From: Capronia americana
Taxonomy: Eukaryota > Ascomycota > Eurotiomycetes > Chaetothyriales > Herpotrichiellaceae
Direction of reading: 5' to 3'
Assembly: GCA_016110215.1 (NCBI GenBank)
Contig: JADWQD010000001.1
Location: 124,001 to 188,000 of the forward strand
Length of the DNA stretch: 64,000 nucleotides
Position numbers and translations under genes: made by a program. Every line of letters starts with the position of its first letter. Within the stretch, counting starts at the first letter, position 1. Positions 11,375 through 22,745 of the stretch are shown in pieces. A model generated the notes under the pieces. The model saw only the letters and a program-made list of their open reading frames with translations. It was not told the DNA's origin and searched no databases.

Positions 11375-13113
11375 GTAATGCGGGGAACCATTTGCGAAAG
11401 CGTCGGGAGGAAAGAAGGAAGGATTGGTGGGGGAGTGTTGGTCGTACCGTGGATGGTCGTGAGGAAGCAGATGCGGATTTGGATGCTGGGCGAGTCCTGC
11501 GCAGTTTGGAGTTCAGCGACCAGCGCCAGCCAAAGCGAAAGCGAACTAGCCCAAAGTTGCCCCAGCTCCAGTCAAACCGCCAGTCGGAGTTTAGGGGAGA
11601 AACTCACCTGTTGCTGCTGCTTCAGGCTGCCACTCCCGCCGCATTTGTCGGCCTCTGTCCAGCATCGCCAACTCCCCAATCCCGCCGTGCCCATCGTCGT
11701 GTGTCGGTTGATTCTTCACTCTCTTTTTACCTTTCTTTTTGCCCATCGTCACTGGATGCCTCCGGTAACACTAATGGCAGTGATCTACCGTTCAATCTAC
11801 AATCGTGCTGGTCGTGTTTGTCGCAAGACTTGCAATAAGCGAAGTCTTCAGAACGGCGCGTGTTGTTGAACGGAGGTTCAACGTGCACGAAACCAAGAAG
11901 TCGAACGTCACTCTGCACTTTGCAGCATGACAGCGAGACGCGACAATCTATCTACGTGTGGAATTCACCCGCGGCAGCCGCTACGATGAACAACAACAAA
12001 AGTCATCGCTTTCGTGCGGCCGCACTCCTGGCACCGCTTGTAGCAATGCCTTGCCCCATCTCCCGTACTTCACCTCAACCAGCGCTTTATGCCTTTGTGC
12101 ATCAGACATCGCCACTAATCAGTGCAAGATCTGTTCACACGGCAGTGTACTCCGATGAATCTGTAGTCAGTCATGGTTCACACATGCAACAAATAGTGGC
12201 GGCTGTCATTAGCATGGATTCCAAATAGCAATACTTGACCTGCGAAGATTCAAATGATGACTTGCTGCTCCACAGAAATTTGTCGTCCGTGTTCGTTAGC
12301 CGTGTAAGGCCGAATGACTCGGATTTGTACACGGAGCAGGAATTGGAAGGCGTTAGTTCGGATGCATCTGCTCAGCCGGCTGTAAAGAGTCGATGTCGGG
12401 TGATCTCGAGGTGACAACAGGTTGGAGGTCCGATCATCCGTATTGAGCGGAGATGTGCACGATGAAGAGTTGAGAAACACCAAACACTGACATCAAACTA
12501 CATATTCCAGGGAACTGCTGTTGTCGAGTTTCATTGAGTGCACAAGCATTGATCACGGTCGGGTGTTTTGGGAGATCAAAGACGCCGATGCCTGGAGTTT
12601 GTTGTGACGTGACCCTGTTGACCGCCTGGTTTGACGTCCAAGAAGGTCTGCGCGAGTTGCCATTGATCGTCGTCGCCAGGGCCGCCGATTGTAGAGGAGT
12701 ATAAGGATCCATCAACCGAGAGTCAGCCTAAAAAGGGATATCTAGAAAAACGCCAGTAAAGATGAAATAAATCCCCTCTGTTGGGTTGCAATTGACAGAC
12801 GCAATGATTGAAAGATGTTGGGAGTTGCAAGGAGGGATCGAAACTTGCTCCAAAATTCTTCTCTTTAGGTCAAGAGTGATGCCGCCCTACAGTCACCCCT
12901 CGTACGAATCCAGGCCGATAAAGCGGCGACGGTGGCCGCGACCTCGGACCTGATCTTTGAACATATATTCCTATCACACTATCATCTCCCGCGGAATGTA
13001 ACAGAAATAGATATGAACAGAACAAACGCCGAGCTGGAAATGCTTGGCTCCGTGGCTGTAAGCTAATGCTCAAGACTTGAAATCTAATCATTAGGTAGGT
13101 TGGCCTTGTCCTC
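11375..13113. other. intergenic region between CTK1 and an SDR gene
   Basis: No gene can be supported in these 1.7 kb. The first few hundred bases are the presumed CTK1 promoter. A pair of overlapping minus-strand ORFs at 12250-12715 reads slightly protein-like but matches no family I know and needs an unproven splice, so I do not call it. Confidence 0.4.
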
Positions 13114-13944
13114 TCAATCCGCCTTTCTACCATTCCAACGCCCAGCTGAAGTCGTCCCTCCATCGACCAAGATATCTGTTCCAGTGACATATGAGGAGTC
13201 AGGTCCCACTAGAAATGCCACAACGGACGCAACCTCATTCGGAGTCCCATATCTGCTCATCGCCGAATTCGCGACCGTGGCTTTTATGTATTCCCCATGT
13301 GGACCCTCGAGCTCTTGAGCAGACATTGGGCTGAGGATGACGCCAGGGCTGACTGAGTTGATTCTCGCGCCCTTGCTCCCCCAAGACTTCGCGACTGCTT
13401 GTACGCGCAGTTGATTGCCACGCTTTGCGATCGGGTACGCCATCGGAGACTCGAAGTCGATCTCTGTGTGCGAGAGCAGAGTTTCGAGAGGCGCGGTGGC
13501 TAGGTGTTGTTCCAGATCCTGCGACAGAGGCATCGCGTAAGCACCCATGCTAGCCACGCATACAAGTGAAGTCCCGACGGACACAATTGTCTCGAAAGCT
13601 TCGATGACATTGGCAGTGCCGAGCAAGTCAACCTCGAAAATCTGTCGAGGAGTTGCCTGGACAGTGGATACGCCGGCTGTATGAACGATGGCGTCGACGT
13701 TGCCAGCTGCCGCGGCGTCTCGTGCCAGCTTGAGAACCGAGCTGTAATCGATTACGTTCAACTTGTGACCCTCAACCGTATGGCCACCCCTTTCTAGGGA
13801 GGTGATCGCTTTCTCCAGGATGGCCTCGGAGTAATCTGCGAGTATAACCCTGTGCTCGCTAGCAAGCCGATGCGCAATCGCGAGGCCCATCCCACCCGCG
13901 CCGATGACAACAAGAACGGATTTTGATGAGCTTTGCTGTTCCAT
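13114..13944 (-). CDS. classical short-chain dehydrogenase/reductase
   Basis: A single exon encodes 276 aa. The Rossmann cofactor motif GAGGMG is at residues 15-20. The NxAG-like position reads HTAG at about 88-91. The catalytic serine is near 132, and the YxxxK pair is Y170-P-I-A-K174. The C-terminal block ends in the usual GTDILVDGG. An acidic residue after beta-2 (ADYSE) suggests NAD(H) rather than NADP(H) preference, which is inference. The split between the serine and the tyrosine is longer than usual, about 38 residues, because of an inserted loop. Residues needed for activity are present, unlike the SDR at 4163. The substrate is unknown. Confidence 0.88.
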   Translation of the reverse strand: MEQQSSSKSVLVVIGAGGMGLAIAHRLASEHRVILADYSEAILEKAITSLERGGHTVEGHKLNVIDYSSVLKLARDAAAAGNVDAIVHTAGVSTVQATPRQIFEVDLLGTANVIEAFETIVSVGTSLVCVASMGAYAMPLSQDLEQHLATAPLETLLSHTEIDFESPMAYPIAKRGNQLRVQAVAKSWGSKGARINSVSPGVILSPMSAQELEGPHGEYIKATVANSAMSRYGTPNEVASVVAFLVGPDSSYVTGTDILVDGGTTSAGRWNGRKAD

Positions 13945-14916
13945 TTTCGTCTGCGATCAAGAACCAAGTAAGAACGACACAGTCTTCATGGACGAAGAGT
14001 CCACCGGCTGCCTCACCTGGTCAATCAATGCACAATCACTTCAACAGAAATGGATAGCTGAGCGATGCTGAGGTTCAGTGTACGCTTTCCACAGAACAGC
14101 GCAGGCTCGGCCAAACGGGTTTGTCCCATCCCAGACACATACCCTTGTGGTACTTATTTTCGCTTTTGAACATCCTCGCATCATCACGGTAAGAGAATCT
14201 CTTTCAGGCCCGGATTATTGTCATCCTCCGACGCGACATTGCTTCTCTGAATTCCTTCCCTTTTTGATACGGACCAACCTGATAGCGCTGCAACCGCTCC
14301 TGAGCTGATTCTATGCCATGGCTGATTGGAAGATCAACTGTGATGTCTGGACTACCTCTTAATAAGTCGGTTGTAGATGAATGTGCCGAAGCAGCGTCCC
14401 AAATGATGCGAGGTTTGGAATCAATCATTGGCCCCGAAAACTGGAGGGATGATCCAGATCATCTAATCTTTCTTGGCATAGAGGCCATCACAGGGCAGCT
14501 CTCGCAGCAGTGGAGAAGGAGCTCGTAAGGACCTTGATCGTACTCGTATGTGAGTCGTGAGAGATGTTTGTCCCTAGGTAGATAGTAAACCCTTTCCGTG
14601 TTGCCGATGGTGCCAAGATGCTACAGTTTACTGTAATTCAGGGAGTCAAGCTTTTCAAATAGGATAAGCATTTTGACTTTCTTCACATCGCCGTCAACAC
14701 TACGACGACTGTGTACATATGGTCGGTCAATAGTTTGAAGCCAACTCCGCTTCAGCCTATCAACTAGCTGCGTCGATGCGCTGAATTCTAGCCTCTGTCC
14801 ATCTGGCCCGTCACTGCCCGCTCATTGCTCGAGGCAACGATGGACTGAGCCAGTCCATCCGTCCGTCATGCCTTTCCTCAGCGCGTTACGTGTTGCTTCT
14901 GTCTTAATGGACCCTT
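13945..14916. other. intergenic region
   Basis: No gene is supported. A plus-strand ORF at 14313-14528 has a somewhat protein-like composition (71 aa) but no recognisable domain and no splicing partner. Confidence 0.4.
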
Positions 14917-15246
14917 TTATGTCTGCCCTGGCGCTCCCACAAGCCTGCAGTTCCCTTCGAAAGTACACTCAGGCGGCGCGCCATCAACCAGGCAGATCAC
15001 CTCGGTGCAATCGAGGTTGCACCGGCATTGCCATGTCCCTCCCGAACAATCAGTGTGCGCGGGGTTCATGACTGGGCTGTAGACGCAACGGAAGCTGTAG
15101 CAACGGTGAGCAAGCCGATTTCTTCGACACAAGATATAGGGGTTCCCTCACTTTTCACGCGGCATGAGCCCGTCGGCAACTGGTGTCGCCTCTCCAGACG
15201 AAAGGAGGGCAATGAGGGCGACGAGGGAAACTGTCTTGATATGCAT
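14917..15246 (-). CDS. small secreted cysteine-rich protein (effector-like), two exons
   Basis: I built this gene from two pieces: exon 1 15152-15246 and exon 2 14917-15094, joined across a 57-nt intron (GTGAGG donor, CTCAC-type branch, CTACAG acceptor). The product is 90 aa. It starts with a clear signal peptide (MHIKTVSLVALIALLSSGEA), followed by a short pro-like part and a mature region with eight cysteines. Cysteine spacing includes a CxC (WQCRC) pair; an even number suggests disulfide bonding. A TATAAAA sequence lies on the minus strand at 15320-15326, about 74 nt upstream of the ATG, which supports a real promoter. Small size, secretion and cysteine content fit a fungal effector or antimicrobial-type protein. 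No family is recognised. Confidence 0.7.
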
Positions 15247-15996
15247 GATGGGGGAGTATGGGTAGGTAACAAGATGGAACACAAGAGCAGAGTGAGTGAG
15301 AAGATGAGCTGCTTCGTGCTTTTATACGTGGGACGCGGAGAGCATCGGAGCTGTAGAGGGTCCTTGACTGTTACATTGCCGTGGAGGTAGTGAGTTCATT
15401 GAGCGTCGTCACTGATCTGTCGCGAACAAACTAGCTACTTCTAGGTTGCCTGGAGATGGCAGGTTGACTCATTCCATTGTTGGTGCAACCGTACCTGAAC
15501 ACGTCGCCTTACTGAAACTCTCCATCTCCACCACTCTGGAGGAGCGATTCTTCGACCGAGAGATGCCGTTCAACCGGATCCCGGAGCCGGACCAGTGCTC
15601 TGCTGAAGGCTGTTCACGGGGCTGGCGGTACCGGTATGCCCGAATATATCAGCCAAGTCTGCATCCGTTTTAGGACAATCAGGATAGGAGAAAATGGCAT
15701 AGGGCTCACTATGCTGTTTCATCAGGAGGGAGGCAAACCCGCAGAATCGATCCATGATGACTCAGATTATGTGGAATGCAGCATCTTGTGCCGGTGACCG
15801 AAATGCACCTGGTCGCATTGGGCGACATCCACTCTTTCGTCTTCCTGTATCACCGGCTGAATGCTTCTTGAGGTGTTCTCAAACCCCATCTTCTGCGCGT
15901 TCCTTGTTCTCGAGCAGCGCAATACTGCTCCCGGCGGTTGGGCTGTCGCAATGGGACCTCATATCTTAGACACTTGCTTCTTTGAAACTGAATCCT
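15247..15996. other. intergenic region between the secreted-protein gene and RFC3
   Basis: It contains the promoter of the minus-strand secreted-protein gene near 15250-15400 and the 3' region of RFC3. No coding sequence is supported. Confidence 0.45.
15320..15326 (-). promoter_or_regulatory. TATA box of the secreted-protein gene
   Basis: The minus strand reads TATAAAA, 74 nt upstream of the start codon at 15246. Spacing and orientation suit a core promoter element. Confidence 0.5.
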
Positions 15997-17281
15997 TCAT
16001 CCGTCGACACTCATCCTCTCACCAATCCCCTTCTCGCCCATGAGTTCGCATCCCATCCTCACGACACCAATCATGCCGCCGGTTTGCACACCTTCACTTC
16101 CACCACCCGCCAGTCGGAACTCTATCTCTGCGAGCCCCTGTAACCAGGTCACCCTTGTAGGAGCACTGACTTCCAGGGTTTGCAGTTCTTCGGCCAGAGC
16201 TGTGAGGATATCGGCGAGGGCCAACCCACGACTACTCTTCAGAGCAGTGATCGTCCTCAAACATTCCGTCAAGTCAGGTGTGCTCAGCATTGTCGTCATA
16301 ATCAACCGGATATCCTCTGGATGCGGCGCTGCAATACAGTTATAAATCGTGTCATTCGTGATCAGTTCGTGCTTGATGTCAGACTCTTTCACTGGCGGCT
16401 GACCTCGCATGGGAAGTGGTCTCGATCCAGCATGGCATGCTTGTAGGACATTCAACGCTCGACGCATGTCCCCTCTCGACAACTTGACCAGTGAATCCAC
16501 AGCATCGGCCGTGATGTTGACATGCTCTTGCGAGATCACAAGGTCGACAAGCCGCCGAATGTCCGCCTCTTTGAGCGGTGAGAACCGAAATCTTGTACAC
16601 CGAGAGAGCAATGCGGGTGAGAGCTTGTGCGTGTAGTTTGCAATAATGCAGAATCTGGTGTTGGCCGTGTATTTCTCCATAATTCTGCGGAGAGCCATTT
16701 GAGCCGCTGAAGTCATGGCGTCTGCTTCATCGAGTATGATCAACTTGAAGGCACCGAGTCCAAGCTTTGGATCTCCTGCATTTTGTTGTGTTGAGGAGCT
16801 GAAGATCTGTTTTGTGGATGCGAACGTCTTGATTTGTTCCCGCACAACGTCGATGCCACGGTCATCAGAAGCGTTGAGTTCAAGAACCATCTGTCGCATG
16901 TTCCTGGCGCCATATATCTGTCTGGCCAGCGCCAGGATCGTGGAAGTCTTGCCAGTGCCAGGTGGGCCATAAAGGAGGAGATGAGGCAGTCGGTTGTGTT
17001 CCACAAATCGGTTGATCGTTGCGAGGATGTCTTGGTGGCCGGAGACGTCGTCGAGGGTGTTTGGTCGGTACTTCTCGACCCTGCAAAAAGGATCAGCATT
17101 GCCATATCAGGATGCTTTCAAAGCAGAGGTATGCCCACCATGGTAGATTGTCCTCGGCCTCTACAGGCAAATCGGCGACTATTCGCTTCTGTTTACCAGC
17201 ATTGCCGTCCGCGCTGAACTGTATTTCTTTGTTCTTGACGGGCGCAATGTCCACGTCCATATCATCTTCGTAGTCAGACAT
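15997..17281 (-). CDS. RFC3: replication factor C subunit 3 (clamp loader)
   Basis: Exon 1 is 17139-17281 and exon 2 is 15997-17080. They are joined across a 58-nt intron (GTGGGC donor, TTTTTGCAG acceptor) inside the LPWVEKYRP RFC signature, giving 408 aa. The protein is an AAA+ ATPase of the RFC pentamer that loads PCNA at primer-template junctions. Visible motifs are Walker A GPPGTGKT (about 85-92), NASDDRG, Walker B ILDEADAM, and the SRC arginine-finger motif in LLSRCTRFRF. The N-terminal MSDYEDDMDVD leader is typical of Rfc3 (human RFC5) orthologues in filamentous fungi. It is divergent from ARPC3, and the shared promoter carries cell-cycle-like sites. Confidence 0.95.
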
Positions 17282-17626
17282 ACTTGCCGAGATCCAAGTG
17301 TCTGATTGCGCCCGTATGTTTAAGGTAGCGGCGGGGATGGGGTTTGTCTCGCAACAGTCAAAGTCCTTCTCAGGACGCGCCCAGAGACGCGTAAAGTGAG
17401 CTGCGCTTATAAGAGTAAATGGTTGACCGTGGTATCACTACGTCATACCATAGCGTTCTGGGCTGCAATTGCGGGCACGACTCGATCGGCGGCCGCTGCC
17501 TTCCTCAACCCTCAGTATTCGCATGCTTCAGTCGATAGTCTCAATTGCAGCAGATGTTAAGAGTCAGTAAGGAGAAATAGCCCCTTAGTACTGCTCTCGC
17601 TCACTTCCATCCGGGGACCGTTCAAG
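17282..17626. promoter_or_regulatory. bidirectional RFC3/ARPC3 promoter with MCB-like elements
   Basis: These 345 bp lie between two divergent start codons. The plus strand has ACGCGT at 17387-17392 and a related ACGCGC at 17375-17380, about 95-110 bp upstream of the RFC3 ATG. ACGCGT is the MluI cell-cycle box bound by MBF in yeasts and is common in replication-gene promoters. Its use here is inferred. Confidence 0.5.
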
Positions 17627-18318
17627 ATGCCGGTAAGTCATGGACAGCTGCTCCAAGCACTTCTCCCTCCGCTGACATCCAGCTCATTAGGCATATCACT
17701 CAATCTTCCTAGGAGATCAGGGCGTGCAGTTAATAGGTATAGTATACCTCCTCCTGGCTCAAGCGCACAACACTGTTCTTCTGACACGTTAATTAACAAG
17801 GCAACTTCCCTCTCCTCCCCCTACGCACAAAAACCCGCGGCCCAGCCTACACTCTCCCTGCACTCCCGCCCACCACCAACCCACTAGATGTCGACCCCGA
17901 TTCCGAATCCTACGACTGTCTAGATGAAATCCTCTCCCTCTTCCGCGCCAACACCTTCTTCCGCAACTTTGAGATCAAGGGTCCGGCCGACCGCATGCTC
18001 ATCTACGGCATATTATTCGTCAGCGACTGCCTGACGAAAGTCAAATCGAATATGGACAGTAGAGCGGCTGAGAAGGCGCTCATCAACGGTGCATTGGAGC
18101 AATTCAGTATCCCTGGCGAACCGGGGTTTCCACTCAATCAGGCATATGAGCCGCCGAGAGACAGGAATGAGGCGGAGCAACTGAGAAGCTATTTGAGCCA
18201 GGTGAGGCAGGAGTTGGCGATTCGATTGCATCAACGGCTGTATGCGGATGGCGGGAGTGTACCGAGTAAGTGGTGGTTGAGCTTTACGAAGAGAAAGTTC
18301 ATGGGGAAGAGCTTATAG
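17627..18318 (+). CDS. ARC18: Arp2/3 complex subunit 3 (ARPC3/p21-Arc)
   Basis: There are three coding exons: 17627-17632 (only ATG CCG), 17691-17736 and 17801-18318. The introns are 58 and 64 nt, giving 189 aa. The spliced start MPAYHSIFLGDQGVQLIGNF matches the ARPC3 N-terminus, which is what fixes the 6-nt first exon. Further family blocks are RTKTRGPAYTLP, DESYD-like SYDCLDEILSLFRANTFFRNFEIKG, and the C-terminal KWWLSFTKRKFMGKSL. ARPC3 is a structural subunit of the Arp2/3 complex, which nucleates branched actin at endocytic patches. Length is normal (about 178-195 aa in the family). Confidence 0.95.
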
Positions 18319-18481
18319 ATGGCACTGGGAAGGGAAGGAGACCATAGAGCGTTGTGCGTCGAATGAGCGAAAGGAAAAGCGTGCCTTTTGACCGACCTGG
18401 ACAAACACCAGAAGAGGATTTCACGGAAGCCAGTATTGATGGCCATTGGAACTCACGAGCTCGAAGCCGTGCTCCACCATG

Positions 18482-20565
18482 CTAAGGCTCAATGCTCATC
18501 TGAACATCGTCCTCAACACCCTCTTTCTCCTTCAAGGCCTCGGTTGCCGGGCCGAGCACAGGCATCTCATCCTCTTCCGCTTCTTGCACGACAAGTTCCT
18601 CAACCGTCTCCATTTCGAGAGGCGATTGCCCTCTCTCTGGTCGAGCGTTGTCAATGAACCCCCGTTCAGCTGCAAGCTGTGCCTCGAATTCATTGTTCTC
18701 TTCGACCCGTTGCTTCTTGAATGGCGCTTCCACGCCTTCCCCTGTCACCGAGCCAACCTGCTCTTCGAACTTCTGTCTCTTGAGAGGTGACAGCGCGCTC
18801 TCATCTTTCGCAGAATCTATCAACTCTTGCTCTGTGGTCTTCTGGCCCTCGACTTCACTACTCTCCGCCCTTGCCTTCTTCCCTCTAGGTGGGCGTCCTC
18901 TCGCCTCCACCTTCCCCTCTGCAGGAATAACCCGAGTCCCAGAAAAGATATAACCCTCAGCTCCACCCCGCCCGGTCATCAATGGGTGCGTCCGTCCGGG
19001 CAATACCTGCCACCTCCTCACCCTGGCGGTCTGCACGTTTGTGCCCAAAAGCATTGTCGGGTCAACGGGGAAATCCTTTGACGGTGCGCTTCGCTCTTCT
19101 GCCGCAGTGTTGATGAACGCGGTCCTTCTTGCTTTCGAATAATAATCTGCCAGTTCAACCAGGGGTTCGACGTTGGGGGAATAGACTACGACCTGGCTTC
19201 CACCAGCGAGAAGAGGGACAAGGTGTCGTAATATTGAAGTCGGGTCAGTGAGACTTGCGACGACAAGGCCGTTGAATCCGCCGGCACGAGTCTCATCAAC
19301 GACCGATTTAACCCGTTCCCATCGTCTTCGCTTCCGATAGTACGCACTCCGCCGGTTTGATTTCATCTTTGCGACCTCTTGGTCAGGAATGAGAACGGGT
19401 TCTTGGTACGTTGTATCACCTTCAGGATCAAGCAGTTGTAGCCACGAAACGGTCTTCAGATGCGTGTACAACGGGTGCGAGACAGTGGGATTGTTCGAGT
19501 CGAAGTTGAGGTACCGCAAGAGGCCAAGGTTGGGCTGTTGATTTGCATGAACGAGCGTTATTGTGTTAGACGGGGCGCTCATGGCCGTGGGGTGTCGTTT
19601 GCCATCGGGTCTACGGGGTTCGCCGGCCATAGGTAGTTGCCGGTCATCAGCGTCGGAGGCGACTTCATCAGCGCTGGCTGCGGGTTCTGCTTCGAAGTTT
19701 GTTTGGTGTAGGATACCCATTCTCTCGGCTATTGCGGCGACGAGTAACCCTCCCGTATCGTCCACGAGCAGGTATCGAGAAGAGGGTTCAACGTTGGCGA
19801 GTAATGCAGCATCTTCTCCCGCAGCATGAACATTCGCCCAGCACCCAATCAATCCAACAGCCTCATTTCTCATCTCCAATATCTTACCGAAGTCCCGGTC
19901 TGCAAACATCCAATCCACCAAGCTGGCTACATCAAGCGGCAGAACCGTGAACCGCTTCATGAACTTTTTGTGCTTGCGCAGTGTGTACTTGGCGAGCGAA
20001 AAGGAGGTCTTCTGGTCAAGCGCAGTGTGAGACTGCATGATCTTCTCGATCAGCTCGCGGCCGCTGCCTGTGCTGTTTTGCTTGAGTGCTTCGATTTCAG
20101 CCATCGTTAGCTTTTGATTCGTCGGGTCGTCGCGCGTATTCACATTAGTCTTCGCTGGCTGCTGTGGTGTTACTGCTCCTTCCGTCTCATTGAACGGAGT
20201 CGAAGCCTCATCGGTCTCGGCCTGTTCTGCGAGCGCGGCAGCATGTAACTCAGCGGCAGGGACGATTCTAAGCTCGCGTCCATCCTTGACCTCGTTGCGA
20301 TCGAGTATCTCAAACGTCAGATGGTAAGGACGGCCGATGATCTGATTTGTGCGAAATGATCCATATTTTCCCAGTGATATCAGGCTTGTTACAGAGTCAG
20401 CGGCAGCTCGTCAAGGGCCGTTGTGCTGATATCTGTTTCTGGCCTGGTAGCGTTGAAGACCTACGTGTTGGGGATCGTTTGTTCGACCTGGATTTGGTCC
20501 GAGGGGAGTCGGATGGCGACAAATTGGTAGGGTTGAATCGCAGAGAATGCCATTTTTGCGTCCAT
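18482..20565 (-). CDS. TRM6: tRNA (adenine-58-N1) methyltransferase non-catalytic subunit Trm6 (Gcd10)
   Basis: Exon 1 is 20465-20565 and exon 2 is 18482-20384, joined across an 80-nt intron (GTAGGT donor, AACAAG acceptor), giving 667 aa. The N-terminus (IQPYQFVAIRLPS, then SLGKYGSF and GRPYHLTFEIL) is the Trm6/Gcd10 signature. The middle has NQKLTMAEIEALKQ, SFSLAKYTLRKHKKFMKRFTV and MRNEAVGLIGCWANVHAAG. Trm6 pairs with Trm61 to make m1A58 in tRNA, notably initiator tRNA. It binds tRNA and does not carry SAM chemistry. The last 150 residues are acidic and low-complexity, with two related KRQKFEEQ/KKQRVEEN-type repeats, making it longer than yeast Gcd10 (478 aa). Confidence 0.93.
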
Positions 20566-21219
20566 GTACTAATCTGGGTGTGTTCCATGAAGCAGCTTAG
20601 AGTCGAAGGAGCACATTTTACCTTGAACCCACTCGAGAGATCGAGTTTTCGGAAGTTTCTATTGCATATCCAGTTCTTTTGCTCCACCAGAGGCACTGCT
20701 GCGGACCAAATGTAACATTTTGCGCAAGGCTCTCTTGTCTGCTTCCCCAGACTTCACCTCAAAAATGGGGGCACACCGGGTTTCTGTTCCTTCAAATTTC
20801 CCGTCCACTGATTGTAGGTACTCGTACTCGCAGAACGAACAAAATGATTCTGACGACACCGCCACATGATCGGCCGTGCCTCGTGACCATTTCAGGTCCA
20901 AGCGCCACAAAAACAAGAACAAAGCCTGCCGAAACCGCCTGACGTCACAGGGCAAACAACGGCCACGGCGCTCTTTCCAGGGCATTGGGGGAGGTTCAAA
21001 GACGCGCTGCACTCAGGTTGCGCTCGCACAAGTACGTGCGTGGCATTCCAAGAACGAAGGTAAGCAGGAACTGTGACGCAGTTTGTGGTAAGGTCCCAGG
21101 CACCAAAACAAGCATATATCACTCTTGGTTCCATCTTCCTTTCACTCCCCATTTTCATACCCAACAAAGGATCGTCACATTCTACATACATTCACGATTA
21201 CTACCAATCGCACATAAAG
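20566..21219. promoter_or_regulatory. bidirectional region between TRM6 and a small membrane protein gene
   Basis: This 654-bp interval lies between divergent start codons. No coding sequence is supported; the pyrimidine-rich stretch before 21220 looks like a 5' leader. Confidence 0.4.
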
Positions 21220-21593
21220 ATGTCGGATATTATGAAGGGCGTCGGTAACCTGATCTCCTCCATCGTCGAGATCATCAAAGGCATCTTCGGCACATTCTTC
21301 AATGTCATCCGAGGAATCTTCGTCACCGTGTTCAATGTCTTCGAAGGCGCATTGAATGCGGTCATCGGCCTGGTCAAGAACACCTTCAACCTGGCTGAGG
21401 GTGCGGTCGGCTTTATCATAGGTATGTCGGACCTCGCCCAGGTATGTATTGAGCACCTCTCTGACCTGCGACAGGAAACTTCTTCATCCTCGGCACTCTG
21501 GTCGCCATCTACTTCGGGTATCAACTGTATCAACAACGCCAGGGCAAGCGGCCTGCTCCAATCTCGAAAGTCGTGACCGGCAAGACCCAGTGA
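21220..21593 (+). CDS. conserved small hydrophobic protein, function unknown
   Basis: Exons 21220-21421 and 21475-21593 give 106 aa. The intron is 53 nt (GTATGT donor, CTGAC branch, ACAG acceptor). The protein begins MSDIMKGVGNLISSIVEIIK. It is a run of amphipathic helices rich in Ile, Val and Phe, followed by a true transmembrane segment (about FFILGTLVAIYFGYQLY) and a basic tail. I recognise it as a Pezizomycotina-wide small protein without a known role. The donor choice is decided by the transmembrane segment: a second GTATGT 20 nt downstream (21442) would splice into a frame that gives a Ser-rich non-membrane tail. Confidence 0.72.
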
Positions 21594-22745
21594 TGCGCAA
21601 GAAAGAAGACAGGATTCGATTACCATAATATGGGCCTGCAGGCTATGGGAAGGGGATGATCGGCAGGCGACTTGACAGCGTCAAGTCACAATAGTCATCG
21701 CTATTACACCACGAGATACCCAAGTTACGAGATCAATGAGCGAGAAGATTTAGTATGTTATGAAACGGAGGATTTATCCAGCGCAAAGCCCCGACCGAAA
21801 GCAAGCGAGGGCGGGACTCACTCGAGTCTCGCTTGAACTGCAACGACCATCACTTTGCATGGTTTCAACCGGGATACATTTGCAATGAGAATCGGAGGCT
21901 TCAGTGGAGAGAAGAGGACAGCATGGAAGCCACGGATTAGGCAGCACACATTATTTTAGAAAAATTTCAGTATATTCCTCGACGTTCCTCAGTGTTGTGC
22001 TGCACTTGTATCGAATGTTCATGACCCTGCTCAGTTCTCACCTCACCTCTGCCATCCGATCGTACGAAGAAGTAATGGACGCTTTGTATACTCCATCTTC
22101 GGATTTACGACATCCCGCCTGCTGAACTTTTTTTCTCACGTACACCACTAGTACTTACTAACCACGTCCAACTCCCTGGGGAAGGGCCTGTCTGGCGTAC
22201 AGCAGAATGTTTGTGTGTTTGAATCTAACAGCAGGGGCTGTGGGTCAAGAGACTTCCGATGTGGCTTTACAATCGTGCGCCCCTCAGAGTTGAAAACGAC
22301 GTTCGTGGCTCGTGGTTGAGGATCCGCTCAGGACCTCGACGCCCACACACACCATGTGTCCTGATTCTCATTTAGGCGATATATCTTTAATAGCTGAATT
22401 CAGTACCGCAGAGGTTCATTTTATCTATCTTTCACTCCAGCACACCACTTCTGGCTGGTGTCTAACGGGAAGAAAAGCTGGGAGCTGGTTGACTCGTATA
22501 TCGCGACTGGGTATCTATCCCATCTTAACATGCAAACCCAGAGAGAGCGTCCTCCTCCAAATGTCATTGGAATGCAAAAATGTCAGATTGTCGACAAGTT
22601 TTTCGCCGCGCGAGGCTGTGTACCTGGAATGCGATTGACCAGGAGGATCGTTCGGAAGTGCTTCGCGTCGTCAGTGATGGCCCGTCGGTAGAAGTATGCA
22701 TTTCTCAGCACACGGCCTGCGGTCGTGCAGAGCGATATCTTCCGC
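21594..22745. other. convergent 3' intergenic region
   Basis: This lies between the small membrane protein gene and the carrier gene, both ending towards it. I see no supported gene or repeat in 1.15 kb. Confidence 0.45.

Noticed and set aside
11230..11838. 202-aa plus-strand ORF upstream of CTK1
   Set aside because: Mostly antisense to or upstream of CTK1 exon 1; its length follows from the biased RS-repeat composition of the opposite strand.
12250..12715. Two overlapping minus-strand ORFs that could form one gene
   Set aside because: Somewhat protein-like but no convincing splice site joins them and no family is recognised.
14313..14528. 71-aa plus-strand ORF
   Set aside because: Plausible composition but isolated, with no domain, signal or splicing partner.
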